From positions 62,001-126,000 of the forward strand of contig CANNFR010000011.1 in assembly GCA_947503935.1 (NCBI GenBank): a stretch of 64,000 nucleotides of DNA, read 5' to 3'. Every line of letters starts with the position of its first letter. Positions within the stretch are counted from its first letter, which is position 1. This stretch comes from an uncultured Paracoccaceae bacterium (GTDB lineage: Bacteria > Pseudomonadota > Alphaproteobacteria > Rhodobacterales > Rhodobacteraceae). The position numbers and the translations under genes were made by a program. Under the pieces are notes generated by a model. That model ran no database searches, was not told the DNA's origin, and worked only from the letters and a program-made list of their open reading frames with translations. Positions 8,733-16,119 of the stretch are shown here, in pieces.

Positions 8733-8815
8733 CAGGCGCCCCCCGTGGCGGCGACAAAGACGATCAGCACGACCAAAACGACGAAGGCCAATTTCTGCAA
8801 ACCGCTTTCGGTCAT
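8732..8815 (-). CDS. 27-residue single-helix membrane peptide leading the XpaC-TelA unit
   Basis: A short ORF of 27 codons plus TGA starts with ATG at 8815-8813. The peptide has a polar N-terminus (MTESGLQK), a run of about 16 hydrophobic residues rich in Val and Leu, and a small C-terminal TGGA. A purine-rich AAGGGGGTAGG precedes the start, and the stop overlaps the XpaC-like start by one base. The near-perfect single transmembrane segment and the coupling make it more likely a real microprotein than chance. It could assist membrane insertion of XpaC or be a leader that couples translation. No homologue is known to me. Confidence 0.6.
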   Translation of the reverse strand: MTESGLQKLAFVVLVVLIVFVAATGGA

Positions 8816-8899
8816 CCTACCCCCTTGGCCCATGCTCTGCGCAGGTGCACCATTCAAGATATAAACCAAGCCGCGACAGGGTGCTAGCGCCGAGCCGTG

Positions 8900-8933
8900 C
8901 AAAGAAAGGGGGAAAGTACGGCGATCTTTCCCC
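8900..8933 (-). terminator. Rho-independent terminator of rluB
   Basis: Read on the minus strand, a perfect 8-bp stem (plus-strand arms 8909-8916 and 8926-8933, 9-base loop) is followed by a pyrimidine tract CTTTCTTT. It lies 12 bases past the rluB stop, the expected place for the terminator of that gene. Confidence 0.7.
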
Positions 8934-8945
8934 GTTGACGTTGGG

Positions 8946-9797
8946 TCAGCCTTTGCGAGGCGCTCTGCCAGCCGGCGATTTGCTGGCCGGTCTTGTCCGG
9001 CGCGCTTGGCCCTTGCCGGCTGGGCCTTGGCCGCGCCGCGCCGGTTTGGCGGGCGGTTCCGGCGCCGGGCCGATCCCCAACTGATCGCGCATCACTTTGG
9101 GGCGGATTTCCTCGACCTGGCCGGGTTTCAGATCGCCCAGACGGAACGGGCCATAGCTGACCCGGATCAGCCGGTTCACGCTAAGGCCCACGGCGTCCAT
9201 CGCGCGGCGGATTTCGCGGTTCTTGCCCTCGCGCAGGCCGATCGTCAGCCAGGCATTGGCACCTTGCTGACGGTCCAGCGTCACCTCCATCGGCTGAAAT
9301 CGCTCGCCATCGATCGTCAGACCCCTGCGTAAGGGGTCCAGCGTGGCCTCGCCCGGCATACCGTTCACCCGCACCCGGTACTTGCGCAGCCAGCCGGTGG
9401 AGGGCAATTCAAGCTTGCGCTTGATCTCGCCGTCGTTGGTCAGCAGCAGCAGACCTTCCGAGTTCAGATCAAGCCGCCCGACCGACACGACACGGCCCAG
9501 ATCGGCGGGCAGGGCGGCAAAAACCGTGGGCCGGCCCTTTTCGTCCTTCTCGGTCGTCACCAGCCCGATGGGTTTGTAATAGAGCCAGAGCTTCGGCGGC
9601 GCCGCCTCGGCCAGCGGTTTGCCATCGACGGCAATCTTGTCGCGCGGGCCCACGTTCAGCGCGGGCGTGTCGATCACCTTGCCGTTCACCGCTACGCGCC
9701 CTTCGGCGATCATCGCCTCGGCCGCGCGGCGCGAGGCGACGCCGCGCCGGGCCAGAACCTTGGCGATCCGGTCGCCCTGTTTGGTCTCTTTGTCCAT
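8946..9797 (-). CDS. rluB: Pseudouridine synthase, RluB type (23S rRNA)
   Basis: This 283-residue RNA-modifying enzyme isomerises uridine in 23S rRNA (RluB acts at position 2605 in E. coli). An S4 RNA-binding domain occupies residues 9-60 (RIAKVLARRGVASRR). The catalytic motif GRLDLNSEGLLLLTND starts at 107, with Asp110 as the nucleophile. Later blocks GWLRKYRVRVNG and REGKNREIRRAMDAVGL are standard for the RsuA/RluB/E/F group. The last 45 residues are a Lys/Arg/Pro/Ala-rich tail, common in this lineage. It is divergent from tadA across 76 bases. RluB rather than RsuA is inferred from the S4 domain and length. Confidence 0.9.
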   Translation of the reverse strand: MDKETKQGDRIAKVLARRGVASRRAAEAMIAEGRVAVNGKVIDTPALNVGPRDKIAVDGKPLAEAAPPKLWLYYKPIGLVTTEKDEKGRPTVFAALPADLGRVVSVGRLDLNSEGLLLLTNDGEIKRKLELPSTGWLRKYRVRVNGMPGEATLDPLRRGLTIDGERFQPMEVTLDRQQGANAWLTIGLREGKNREIRRAMDAVGLSVNRLIRVSYGPFRLGDLKPGQVEEIRPKVMRDQLGIGPAPEPPAKPARRGQGPAGKGQARRTRPASKSPAGRAPRKG

Positions 9798-9873
9798 GCG
9801 CCCCGTCTACTCCGCCACGGTCCGCAGCGAAAGCGCCTTGTGATGCGGGCCGCGCCGGGGCAGGAAAGGGCAG

Positions 9874-10326
9874 ATGACCGGGTTCAAAAGCCATATGGAG
9901 GCCGCCTTGGCCGAGGCGCGCGCCGCTGCCGCGCGCGGCGAGGTGCCGGTGGGTGCGGTGATCGTGGCGCCGGGCGGGCAGGTCGTGGCCCGCGCGGGTA
10001 ATCGTACGCGCGAATTGGCCGACCCGACAGGCCACGCCGAAATCCTGGCGCTGCGCGCGGCCTGTGCCGCCGCGGGGTCCGAGCGTCTGCCGGATCACGA
10101 CCTCTACGTCACGCTCGAGCCATGCCCGATGTGCGCCGCCGCCATCGGCCAGGCCCGCATCGCGCGGCTCTATTACGGCGCGGCCGACCCGAAATCGGGC
10201 GGTATTGCGCAAGGCCCGAGGGTGTTCGACCACCCGCAGAGCCACCACAAGCCCGAGATCTACGACGGCATCGCCGCAGCCGAAGCCGAGGACCTGCTAA
10301 AGGCATTCTTCGCGGCCCGCCGCTGA
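9874..10326 (+). CDS. tadA: tRNA-specific adenosine deaminase
   Basis: This 150-residue zinc deaminase converts A34 to inosine in tRNA-Arg(ACG), allowing wobble decoding. HAE (54-56) gives the zinc-binding His and proton-shuttling Glu, and PCPMC (83-87) gives the two zinc-binding cysteines. The following AAAIGQARIARLYYGA segment is typical of TadA. The length fits bacterial TadA. It starts at the first ATG in frame and is transcribed away from rluB, with no other gene in the unit before the small ORF at 10451. Confidence 0.94.
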   Translation: MTGFKSHMEAALAEARAAAARGEVPVGAVIVAPGGQVVARAGNRTRELADPTGHAEILALRAACAAAGSERLPDHDLYVTLEPCPMCAAAIGQARIARLYYGAADPKSGGIAQGPRVFDHPQSHHKPEIYDGIAAAEAEDLLKAFFAARR

Positions 10327-10450
10327 GCCACTGTTGCGCGATGGGCACATTTCCGCCCGCCCGAGGCTTCCCACGCGTCAAGCGCTTCGCGTCATACGGG
10401 AATCGGTGTATGCGAGCGCCACTCTAATCTTGCAACAGGAGGCGGACTAC

Positions 10451-10537
10451 ATGGCTTACGTACTTTGCTCGCGCCAAGGTGTTGCGGATTTTCCGGCTCA
10501 GGGTCTCAGCACCCTGATGGGCGCCCATTGCGCCTAA
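10451..10537 (+). CDS. 28-residue small ORF with strong ribosome-binding site
   Basis: An ATG is preceded by the near-consensus AGGAGG about 7 bases upstream and opens a 28-codon frame ended by TAA. The peptide contains two cysteines (MAYVLC near the start, GAHCA at the end) and the segment QGVADFPAQGLSTLMG. A weak hairpin with a following TTTCTT tract lies 10 bases after the stop (10547-10567), giving it the look of a complete small gene. The frame is open further upstream to 10334, but no good ribosome site is found there. The product is not one I recognise; it could be a leader peptide or a small functional protein. Confidence 0.5.
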   Translation: MAYVLCSRQGVADFPAQGLSTLMGAHCA

Positions 10538-10546
10538 ACGCCGATC

Positions 10547-10567
10547 GGGTCTGACCGGACCCTTTCT
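10547..10567 (+). terminator. Weak terminator-like hairpin after the 28-codon ORF
   Basis: A 5-bp GC stem (GGGTC at 10547-10551, GACCC at 10558-10562, 6-base loop) is followed by TTTCTT. The stem is short, so it is only a possible terminator. Confidence 0.4.
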
Positions 10568-10692
10568 TCCAAATCCACTCTAACGCCATCGGGCTACCCC
10601 GCTCAGCCATCGGCTGTGTGCAACCGGCCCAGACATTATCCCAATTGAACAGGGGACCGGTCTGCCATTTGGGGCGCCGGTCATGTGCGAAG

Positions 10693-10917
10693 ATGACAGC
10701 AATACCCGTTAAAGACGATTTCTCTCCGTCCGAAGTGATTGAAAAGCTGGTTGACCGGCATGGTCTGCGGGCGGTTCTGGCGGCCATGCTGGCCTCGGTC
10801 ATCCGCCGCCGCAAAGCCAGAAAACTGCCCCCGGCCGGTGATCTGCCCGATCATCTGCGGCGCGATATAGGCCTGGCGCCGCAGGCGCATCAGCGCCAGT
10901 ATTGGGAACTGCGCTGA
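10693..10917 (+). CDS. DUF1127-like small protein
   Basis: I place the start at the internal ATG at 10693, giving 74 residues (MTAIPVKDDF...), because the 25 upstream codons look unlike the family. The C-terminal half holds a basic RRRKAR stretch followed by LPDHLRRDIGL, a version of the 'LsdhlLrDIGl' block at the end of DUF1127 proteins. Small basic DUF1127 proteins have been linked in alphaproteobacteria to RNA turnover and to phosphate or carbon metabolism, mostly through deletion phenotypes; the role of this copy is unknown. A second, different DUF1127 protein lies at 17100. Confidence 0.65.
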   Translation: MTAIPVKDDFSPSEVIEKLVDRHGLRAVLAAMLASVIRRRKARKLPPAGDLPDHLRRDIGLAPQAHQRQYWELR

Positions 10918-10941
10918 GGGGCTTGACTAAACGAGAATACT

Positions 10942-10988
10942 GCCGGGCAGCCACCTGTGTCCCTCTACCGGACCAGACGCTGCCCGGC
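10942..10988. repeat. Perfect 10-bp inverted repeat with 27-base loop
   Basis: GCCGGGCAGC (10942-10951) and its exact reverse complement (10979-10988) lie 25 bases past the DUF1127-like gene, in the 157-base gap before the convergent UPF0173 gene. It would form a stable stem in RNA of either strand. The bases after it (GCCTTTGGCTT) are only partly T-rich, so it may be a transcription end for tadA-side transcripts, or an unrelated structure. Confidence 0.6.
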
Positions 10989-11074
10989 GCCTTTGGCTTG
11001 GCTCAGCGCGACGCTCACCGAATGCTTCTAGCGAAAGGGGGCTTCCCAAAGACCCGCTTGCGTCATGGACCCTC

Positions 11075-11770
11075 TCAAATCACGATAGGCTCAAGCACCT
11101 GCGGCTCAATCACATTCACGCCCGGCAGACCCGCGATCAGCTCGTCCGCCGATTGCGCAAGGATGGGGAAGGTGCGGTAGTGGCACGGGATCACCGCCTT
11201 GAAATCGAAGAACTTTTTCGCAGCCCAGGCCGCCGCCTTCATATCCATCGTATAATGCCCGCCGCAGCATAAGATCCCGATATCGGGGGCGTAATACTCG
11301 CCCATCCAGCCCATATCGGCCATGATATCGGTATCGCCCGAAACATAGATCGTATGGCCCTCGCCCGAGATCATGAACCCGGCCTCCGAGCCCGCATAGA
11401 CCGGTCTGCCGCCACGAAAATCCACGCTTGAGGAATGCACGGCGTTCACCATCGTGACCCGTGCCTCGCCCGACGTGATGGTGCCGCCTTTGCCGAAGCC
11501 GATGGTTTCGACCCCCTCTGTCGCGCCCCACCATTCCGACAGCTCATGAATGCAAGCGATCGGAATACCCTTCTCTTTCGCAACTGCCAGTGTATCGCTG
11601 GCGTGGTCGCCGTGCCCGTGGGTCAGCAGGATATGCGTGGCCGCTTCGGTCACCTCATCCCGTCGATCCTCAGGGAACATCGGATTGCCCGTCATCCACG
11701 GACCGATCAGCAACACCGCCCCTGCAATCTCAATCCGAAAGCCGGAATGCCCAAGCCAGGTGATTTTCAT
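11075..11770 (-). CDS. UPF0173 metal-dependent hydrolase (metallo-beta-lactamase fold)
   Basis: This 231-residue cytoplasmic protein matches UPF0173 (YtkL-like) proteins. The start MKITWLGHSGFRIE is the conserved first strand with the family's WLGHS. The metal motif is HGHGDH (51-56), with a further His in VNAVHSSS, an Asp in SGDTD, and a His in IPCHYRTFP near residue 200. All ligands expected of a dinuclear metallo-beta-lactamase fold appear to be present. The natural substrate of UPF0173 proteins is not established. It is divergent from the ceramidase-family gene across 54 bases. Confidence 0.9.
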   Translation of the reverse strand: MKITWLGHSGFRIEIAGAVLLIGPWMTGNPMFPEDRRDEVTEAATHILLTHGHGDHASDTLAVAKEKGIPIACIHELSEWWGATEGVETIGFGKGGTITSGEARVTMVNAVHSSSVDFRGGRPVYAGSEAGFMISGEGHTIYVSGDTDIMADMGWMGEYYAPDIGILCCGGHYTMDMKAAAWAAKKFFDFKAVIPCHYRTFPILAQSADELIAGLPGVNVIEPQVLEPIVI

Positions 11771-11824
11771 CTCGCCCTCCCTATCTGTCCTTGCAAGATT
11801 ATAGCCCAGAACGGCGAGGATGTG

Positions 11825-12487
11825 ATGGACTGGACGCGGACGATCGACGGCTATTGCGAGCGCATCGATGCTAGCTATTGGTCCGAGCCGATAAATGCGA
11901 TCACCAATGCGGCGTTCCTGATTGCCGCGTTCATCCTATGGCGCCGGGTGCGCGGGCAGGGCCTGCCCCTGGCAATGGTGCTGGTGGCGATTTTGGCAGC
12001 CATCGGGGTGGGGTCGTACCTTTTTCACACCCATGCGACGGTCTGGGCGTCGACCGCCGATGTCCTGCCCATCGTCCTTTTCATCCTGACCTACATCTTC
12101 GCCTCGAACCTGCATTTCCTGCGTTGGCCGCTATGGGTTTCGATCCTCGGCACTCTGGCCTTCATCCCCTATGCAATGGCGCTGACGCCGGTCTTCCGCG
12201 CGCTGCCGTTTTTCGAGGTGTCCGCGTTCTACTGGCCCGTGCCGCTTCTGATCGTCTTGACGGCCCTGATCCTGCGCCGCCGTTCTCCCGCAACGGCGCG
12301 GGGCCTGGCGATCGGCGCGGGCATCCTGGTCGTCTCGCTCACCTTCCGCTCGCTCGACCGGGCGCTTTGCGACGCCTGGCCGATCGGTACCCATTTCATG
12401 TGGCATATCTTGAACGGCCTCATGCTGGGCTGGATGATCGAGGTCTATCGCCGACACATGCTTGCGGAGCGGGGGGCAGGGCGGTAA
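11825..12487 (+). CDS. Ceramidase-domain (CREST superfamily) integral membrane protein
   Basis: Starting at ATG 11825 (a GAGG purine stretch lies just upstream) gives 220 residues with about seven membrane helices. The N-terminal segment W-S-E-P-x-N-x-x-T-N (19-28), the HTH at 68-70 and the pair His190/His194 (GTHFMWH) in the sixth-seventh helix region match the metal-binding pattern of alkaline ceramidase and related CREST hydrolases. Family proteins hydrolyse amide bonds of lipids; whether this one acts on ceramide is unknown. It is followed 33 bases later by gatC on the same strand. Confidence 0.85.
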   Translation: MDWTRTIDGYCERIDASYWSEPINAITNAAFLIAAFILWRRVRGQGLPLAMVLVAILAAIGVGSYLFHTHATVWASTADVLPIVLFILTYIFASNLHFLRWPLWVSILGTLAFIPYAMALTPVFRALPFFEVSAFYWPVPLLIVLTALILRRRSPATARGLAIGAGILVVSLTFRSLDRALCDAWPIGTHFMWHILNGLMLGWMIEVYRRHMLAERGAGR

Positions 12488-12520
12488 ATGCGGGGCCGAC
12501 CCTCAGAAGGAAGAGGCCCC

Positions 12521-12808
12521 ATGTCCATCGATATCGACACCGCCCGCCGCGTGGCCAAACTGGCCCGCATCGCCGTACCCGAGGACGATCTGCCGAAACT
12601 GGCGGAAGAGCTGTCCGGCATCCTGACCTTCATGGAGCAGCTGAACGAGGTCGATATCGAGGGTATTGAGCCGATGGTCTCGGTCACGCCGATGCAGCTG
12701 AAACGCCGCGCCGATGAGGTGACCGACGGCCGCCAACAGGACAAGGTGCTGGCCAATGCGCCCGATGCGCGTGAGGGGTTCTTTGCCGTGCCGAAGGTGG
12801 TGGAATGA
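12521..12808 (+). CDS. gatC: Asp/Glu-tRNA(Asn/Gln) amidotransferase subunit C
   Basis: This 95-residue small subunit of the GatCAB complex wraps round GatA and helps convert Glu-tRNA(Gln) and Asp-tRNA(Asn) to the correct amidated forms. The start at 12521 is set by an AGAAGGAAGAGG ribosome site and by the family N-terminus, [17 protein letters not shown]. The blocks [22 protein letters not shown] and the C-terminal [17 protein letters not shown] are standard. Its stop overlaps gatA's start (ATGA, 12805-12808). gatB is not adjacent, as is usual in this group. Confidence 0.95.
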   Translation: MSIDIDTARRVAKLARIAVPEDDLPKLAEELSGILTFMEQLNEVDIEGIEPMVSVTPMQLKRRADEVTDGRQQDKVLANAPDAREGFFAVPKVVE

Positions 12809-14295
12809 GCCAGCTGAACACATTGACCATCGCCGAGGCCCGCGACGGCCTGCGCAAGGGCGAGATCACCGCCATCGATCTGACCATGTCTTGCATGTCG
12901 GCCATCGATGCCGCAGGCGCGCTGAACGCCTTCGTCCACCACACGCCCGAGATCGCGCTGGAGCAGGCGCGCGCCGCCGATGAGCGCCTGAAAGGCGACG
13001 AAGAGGCGCCTTCGATGTGCGGCATTCCCGTGGGCATCAAGGACCTCTTTTGCACCGAAGGTGTGCCCAGCCAGGCCGGCTCGGGTATCTTGAAAGGCTT
13101 TTTGCCGCAATATGAAAGCACGATCACCGGGAAGCTCTGGGCCTCGGGCGCAGTCATGCTGGGTAAGCTCAACATGGACGAATTCGCCATGGGCTCGTCG
13201 AACGAGACCTCGGTCTACGGCAATGCGGTGAACCCTCGGCGGCGCGGTAATGACGCGGCCGAACTGACGCCCGGCGGCTCGTCCGGCGGGTCGGCGGCGG
13301 CCGTGGCGGCTGACCTCTGCCTTGGCGCCACCGGCACCGATACCGGCGGGTCGATCCGGCAGCCCGCCGCCTTTACGGGCATCGTCGGCATCAAGCCCAC
13401 CTATGGCCGCTGCTCACGCTGGGGTATTGTGGCCTTCGCCTCGTCGCTGGATCAGGCGGGGCCGATGACCAAGACGGTGCGCGATGCGGCGATCATGCTG
13501 CAGGCCATGGCCGGGCCGGACCCCAAGGATTCCACCTCGGCCGATATCCCTGTGCCCGATTTCGAAGCCGCGCTCACCGGCGATATCCGGGGCCAGACCA
13601 TTGGTATCCCCAAGGAATACCGGATGGACGGCATGCCGGACGAGATCGAAAGGCTCTGGGCCGAGGGCACCGAGATGCTGAAGGCCGCAGGCGCCAAGAT
13701 CATCGATATCTCGCTGCCGCATACGAAGTATGCGCTCCCCGCTTATTACGTGATCGCGCCGGCGGAGGCCTCATCAAATCTTGCGCGCTATGACGGCGTC
13801 CGCTACGGCCACCGCGCCAAGCTGGCTCAGGGCGATGGCATCACCGAGATGTATGAAAAGACCCGCGCCGAAGGCTTTGGGGCCGAGGTCAAACGCCGTG
13901 TCATGATCGGCACCTATGTTCTGAGTGCGGGCTTTTATGACGCCTATTACAACCGCGCCCGGAAGGTCCGCGCGCTGATCAAGCGCGATTTTGAGCAAGC
14001 CTTCGATCAGGGGGTCGATGCGATCCTGACACCTGCCACGCCTTCGGCCGCCTTCGGCTTGGGCGAGATGGCCAATGCCGACCCGGTTCAGATGTATCTC
14101 AACGACGTTTTCACCGTCACGGTGAACCTGGCCGGCCTGCCCGGCATCTCGGTTCCAGCGGGGCTGGATGCGCAAGGCCTGCCTTTGGGATTGCAGCTGA
14201 TCGGCAAGCCTTGGGACGAGGCGGGGTTGTTAAATGTGGCACACCGACTGGAAACCGACGCCGGTTTTGTTTCCAAGCCCACAAAATGGTGGTAA
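12805..14295 (+). CDS. gatA: Asp/Glu-tRNA(Asn/Gln) amidotransferase subunit A
   Basis: This 496-residue amidase-signature enzyme releases ammonia from glutamine for the transamidation of Glu-tRNA(Gln) or Asp-tRNA(Asn). The catalytic Ser-cisSer-Lys triad is visible: Lys79 in [10 protein letters not shown], the serine of GGSSGGS (157-163) and Ser183 in [13 protein letters not shown]. Length and C-terminus ([21 protein letters not shown]) are those of GatA. It is translationally coupled to gatC by a 4-base overlap. The next gene, a lipoprotein, begins 35 bases downstream. Confidence 0.97.
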   Translation: MSQLNTLTIAEARDGLRKGEITAIDLTMSCMSAIDAAGALNAFVHHTPEIALEQARAADERLKGDEEAPSMCGIPVGIKDLFCTEGVPSQAGSGILKGFLPQYESTITGKLWASGAVMLGKLNMDEFAMGSSNETSVYGNAVNPRRRGNDAAELTPGGSSGGSAAAVAADLCLGATGTDTGGSIRQPAAFTGIVGIKPTYGRCSRWGIVAFASSLDQAGPMTKTVRDAAIMLQAMAGPDPKDSTSADIPVPDFEAALTGDIRGQTIGIPKEYRMDGMPDEIERLWAEGTEMLKAAGAKIIDISLPHTKYALPAYYVIAPAEASSNLARYDGVRYGHRAKLAQGDGITEMYEKTRAEGFGAEVKRRVMIGTYVLSAGFYDAYYNRARKVRALIKRDFEQAFDQGVDAILTPATPSAAFGLGEMANADPVQMYLNDVFTVTVNLAGLPGISVPAGLDAQGLPLGLQLIGKPWDEAGLLNVAHRLETDAGFVSKPTKWW

Positions 14296-14330
14296 AAGTG
14301 CAAAAACAACAAGTGGGCAGGACGATCGAC

Positions 14331-15023
14331 ATGCGTATTCTTATTCCGGTACTCTCGGTGCTGGCCCTTGCGGCGTGTGAGCCGACTGGGGTTAACACTC
14401 AAGGTGGCGTCGGCTTTCAGGACTATTCCGCTTATCAACAGCAGCAAGCCTATCTGTCGCGCAGTCGGGGGCCGGTCCGGCCGCAGGCAACGGCGTCCGC
14501 CGCCGCAGCACCCGTAGCACCGGCTTCGGCCCAGATCACCTCTGGTCCGATCACCAGCGGACCCATCACTAGCGCCTCTGCAACGGGCGCACCGCTTTCC
14601 GCCCTGAACCCGAATGCGGCCATCACCAGCAATGCCGGTATCTCGGATGAGCAGAATTTCGACGCCGTCGCGTCGCGCGAGACCATCGAAAGCGATCGGG
14701 AGCGTCTGGAGCGCCAGCGTGCCGAGTATCAAGCCATCGCGCCGACCGCTTTGCCCGAACGCACAGGCCCGTCCGGCCCGAACATCGCGGCTTTTGCGCT
14801 GGCGACATCGCACCCGGTGGGTCAGCAGATGTACCGGCGCTCGAACCCGTTCCGCAACAGCCAGTTTGAGCGTGCCTGCGCGCGCTTTGCCTCGGATTCC
14901 CTGGCTCAGGAAGAGTTCCTGCGCCGTGGCGGGCCTGAGCGTGACCGGCTGAACCTCGACCCCGATGGCGACGGTTATGCCTGCCGTTGGGACCCCACGC
15001 CGTTCCGCTTCGTGCGTGGCTGA
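14331..15023 (+). CDS. Lipoprotein with C-terminal Excalibur-like calcium-binding motif
   Basis: From ATG 14331 the product has 230 residues: a signal with lipobox LAAC (Cys16), a low-complexity Gln/Ala/Pro/Ser spacer with a short repeat of ITSGPIT, and a C-terminal globular part. The end has the pattern NLDPDGDGYAC (208-218), which matches the DxDxDGxxCE-type loop of Excalibur domains, proposed to bind calcium. Upstream of it, FERACARFASDSLAQEEFLRRGG is an alpha-helical block often found with this domain. It overlaps by 8 bases the next gene, an amidase, so a shared role in the cell envelope is plausible but not shown. Confidence 0.8.
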   Translation: MRILIPVLSVLALAACEPTGVNTQGGVGFQDYSAYQQQQAYLSRSRGPVRPQATASAAAAPVAPASAQITSGPITSGPITSASATGAPLSALNPNAAITSNAGISDEQNFDAVASRETIESDRERLERQRAEYQAIAPTALPERTGPSGPNIAAFALATSHPVGQQMYRRSNPFRNSQFERACARFASDSLAQEEFLRRGGPERDRLNLDPDGDGYACRWDPTPFRFVRG

Positions 15024-15726
15024 AACCGCAGGCGGGATCGCGGCCCTTTCACATCCGTCGCCCAATTTCGGCGAGCGGCGGGAAGGGGTGCGACCCGATC
15101 TGGTGGTCCTGCACTACACGGCGATGCAAAGCGCCGAGGCCGCGCTTGAGCGGCTCTGCTGCCTCGATCATGAGGTCTCGGCCCATTACCTGATCGCGGA
15201 AGACGGGCGCATCTACCAACTCGTCGACGAAGACATGCGCGCCTGGCATGCCGGGGCGGGGGCCTGGGGCGCGGTCACGGACGTGAACTCACGCTCTATC
15301 GGGATCGAATTGGCAAATCCCGGCGACGCCCCCTTCGCGGCCCCGCTGATGGCCGCGCTTGAGGCCCTTTTGGTCGACATTCTGAGGCGCCACGCCATTC
15401 CGCCGGAACGTGTCATCGCCCATTCCGATTGCGCCCCCCTTCGCAAATCTGATCCCGGCCCCCGCTTTGACTGGCGGCGGCTGGCACTGGGCGGTTTGTC
15501 GGTCTGGCCCGCACCATCAAAAGTCTCCAAGCCTGACGAGAAGGCGTTCCTGAGCCACCTCGAAACCATCGGCTACACTGCCGCGACCCAACCTGAGACA
15601 TGCCTTTCCGCGTTCCGCCTGAGGTTCCGCCCCGGTGCCACGGGCCCGCTTGCCCCGGCTGACATGGCCGCCGCCGCTGATCTGGCGCGGCGTTATCCCG
15701 TTGACCGGCCGCTGTTGCTCACCTAA
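15016..15726 (+). CDS. N-acetylmuramoyl-L-alanine amidase (AmpD-like)
   Basis: Zinc amidase of the amidase_2 family cleaving the bond between N-acetylmuramate and L-alanine in peptidoglycan fragments. I choose the GTG at 15016 (236 residues) because it overlaps the previous stop by 8 bases, whereas the upstream ATG at 14965 lies deep inside the preceding gene. Zinc ligands are visible as His33 (LVVLHYT), His136 (VIAHSDCAP) and Asp146 (KSDPGPRFDW). Glu98 in GIELAN is the likely catalytic residue. No signal peptide is evident, which suggests a cytoplasmic muropeptide-recycling AmpD rather than an exported enzyme. Just beyond the stop lies rnpB. Confidence 0.88.
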   Translation: MAETAGGIAALSHPSPNFGERREGVRPDLVVLHYTAMQSAEAALERLCCLDHEVSAHYLIAEDGRIYQLVDEDMRAWHAGAGAWGAVTDVNSRSIGIELANPGDAPFAAPLMAALEALLVDILRRHAIPPERVIAHSDCAPLRKSDPGPRFDWRRLALGGLSVWPAPSKVSKPDEKAFLSHLETIGYTAATQPETCLSAFRLRFRPGATGPLAPADMAAAADLARRYPVDRPLLLT

Positions 15727-15734
15727 GTCGGACA

Positions 15735-16119
15735 TCGCGCGGATGGCTGGGTGATCGCGGGCGGCAACGTCCGAGGAAAGTCCGGACTCCACGAAGGCAA
15801 CGGTGCCGGGTAACGCCCGGCCGGGGAAACCCGAGGGAAAGCGCCACAGAAATGAAACCGCCACGTCTTCGGGCGCGGCAAGGGTGAAACGGTGGGGTAA
15901 GAGCCCACCGCGGGACGGGCAACCGGACCGGCACGGCAAGCCCCACCGGGAGCAATGCCAAATAGGGGCCTCGCGGGCGGCAACGCCCACGGGCACGCTT
16001 CGGCCCAAGACGGCCCGGGTTGGCAGCTAGATCCGCGCGGTAACGTGCGGGCCAGAGGAATGATCATCCATGGGCAGCAATGCCCGGGACAGAATCCGGC
16101 TTATAGGCCATCCGCGCGC
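15735..16119 (+). ncRNA. rnpB: RNase P RNA, bacterial class A
   Basis: The catalytic RNA that trims the 5' leader of precursor tRNAs. The 5' domain carries the hallmark GAGGAAAGTCCGGACTCC (about 15773-15790), and the 3' domain carries ACAGAATCCGGCTTATAGGCC (about 16090-16109); these are the paired conserved regions of the core. Helix P1 closes the molecule: 15736-15747 is the exact complement of 16107-16118, which sets both ends. Conserved internal elements such as CAGAAATGAAACCGCC and AAGGGTGAAACGGTGGGGTAAGAGCCCACC are also present. No T-rich terminator follows. The last 56 bases run antisense over the C-terminal codons of the LysR gene. Confidence 0.97.
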
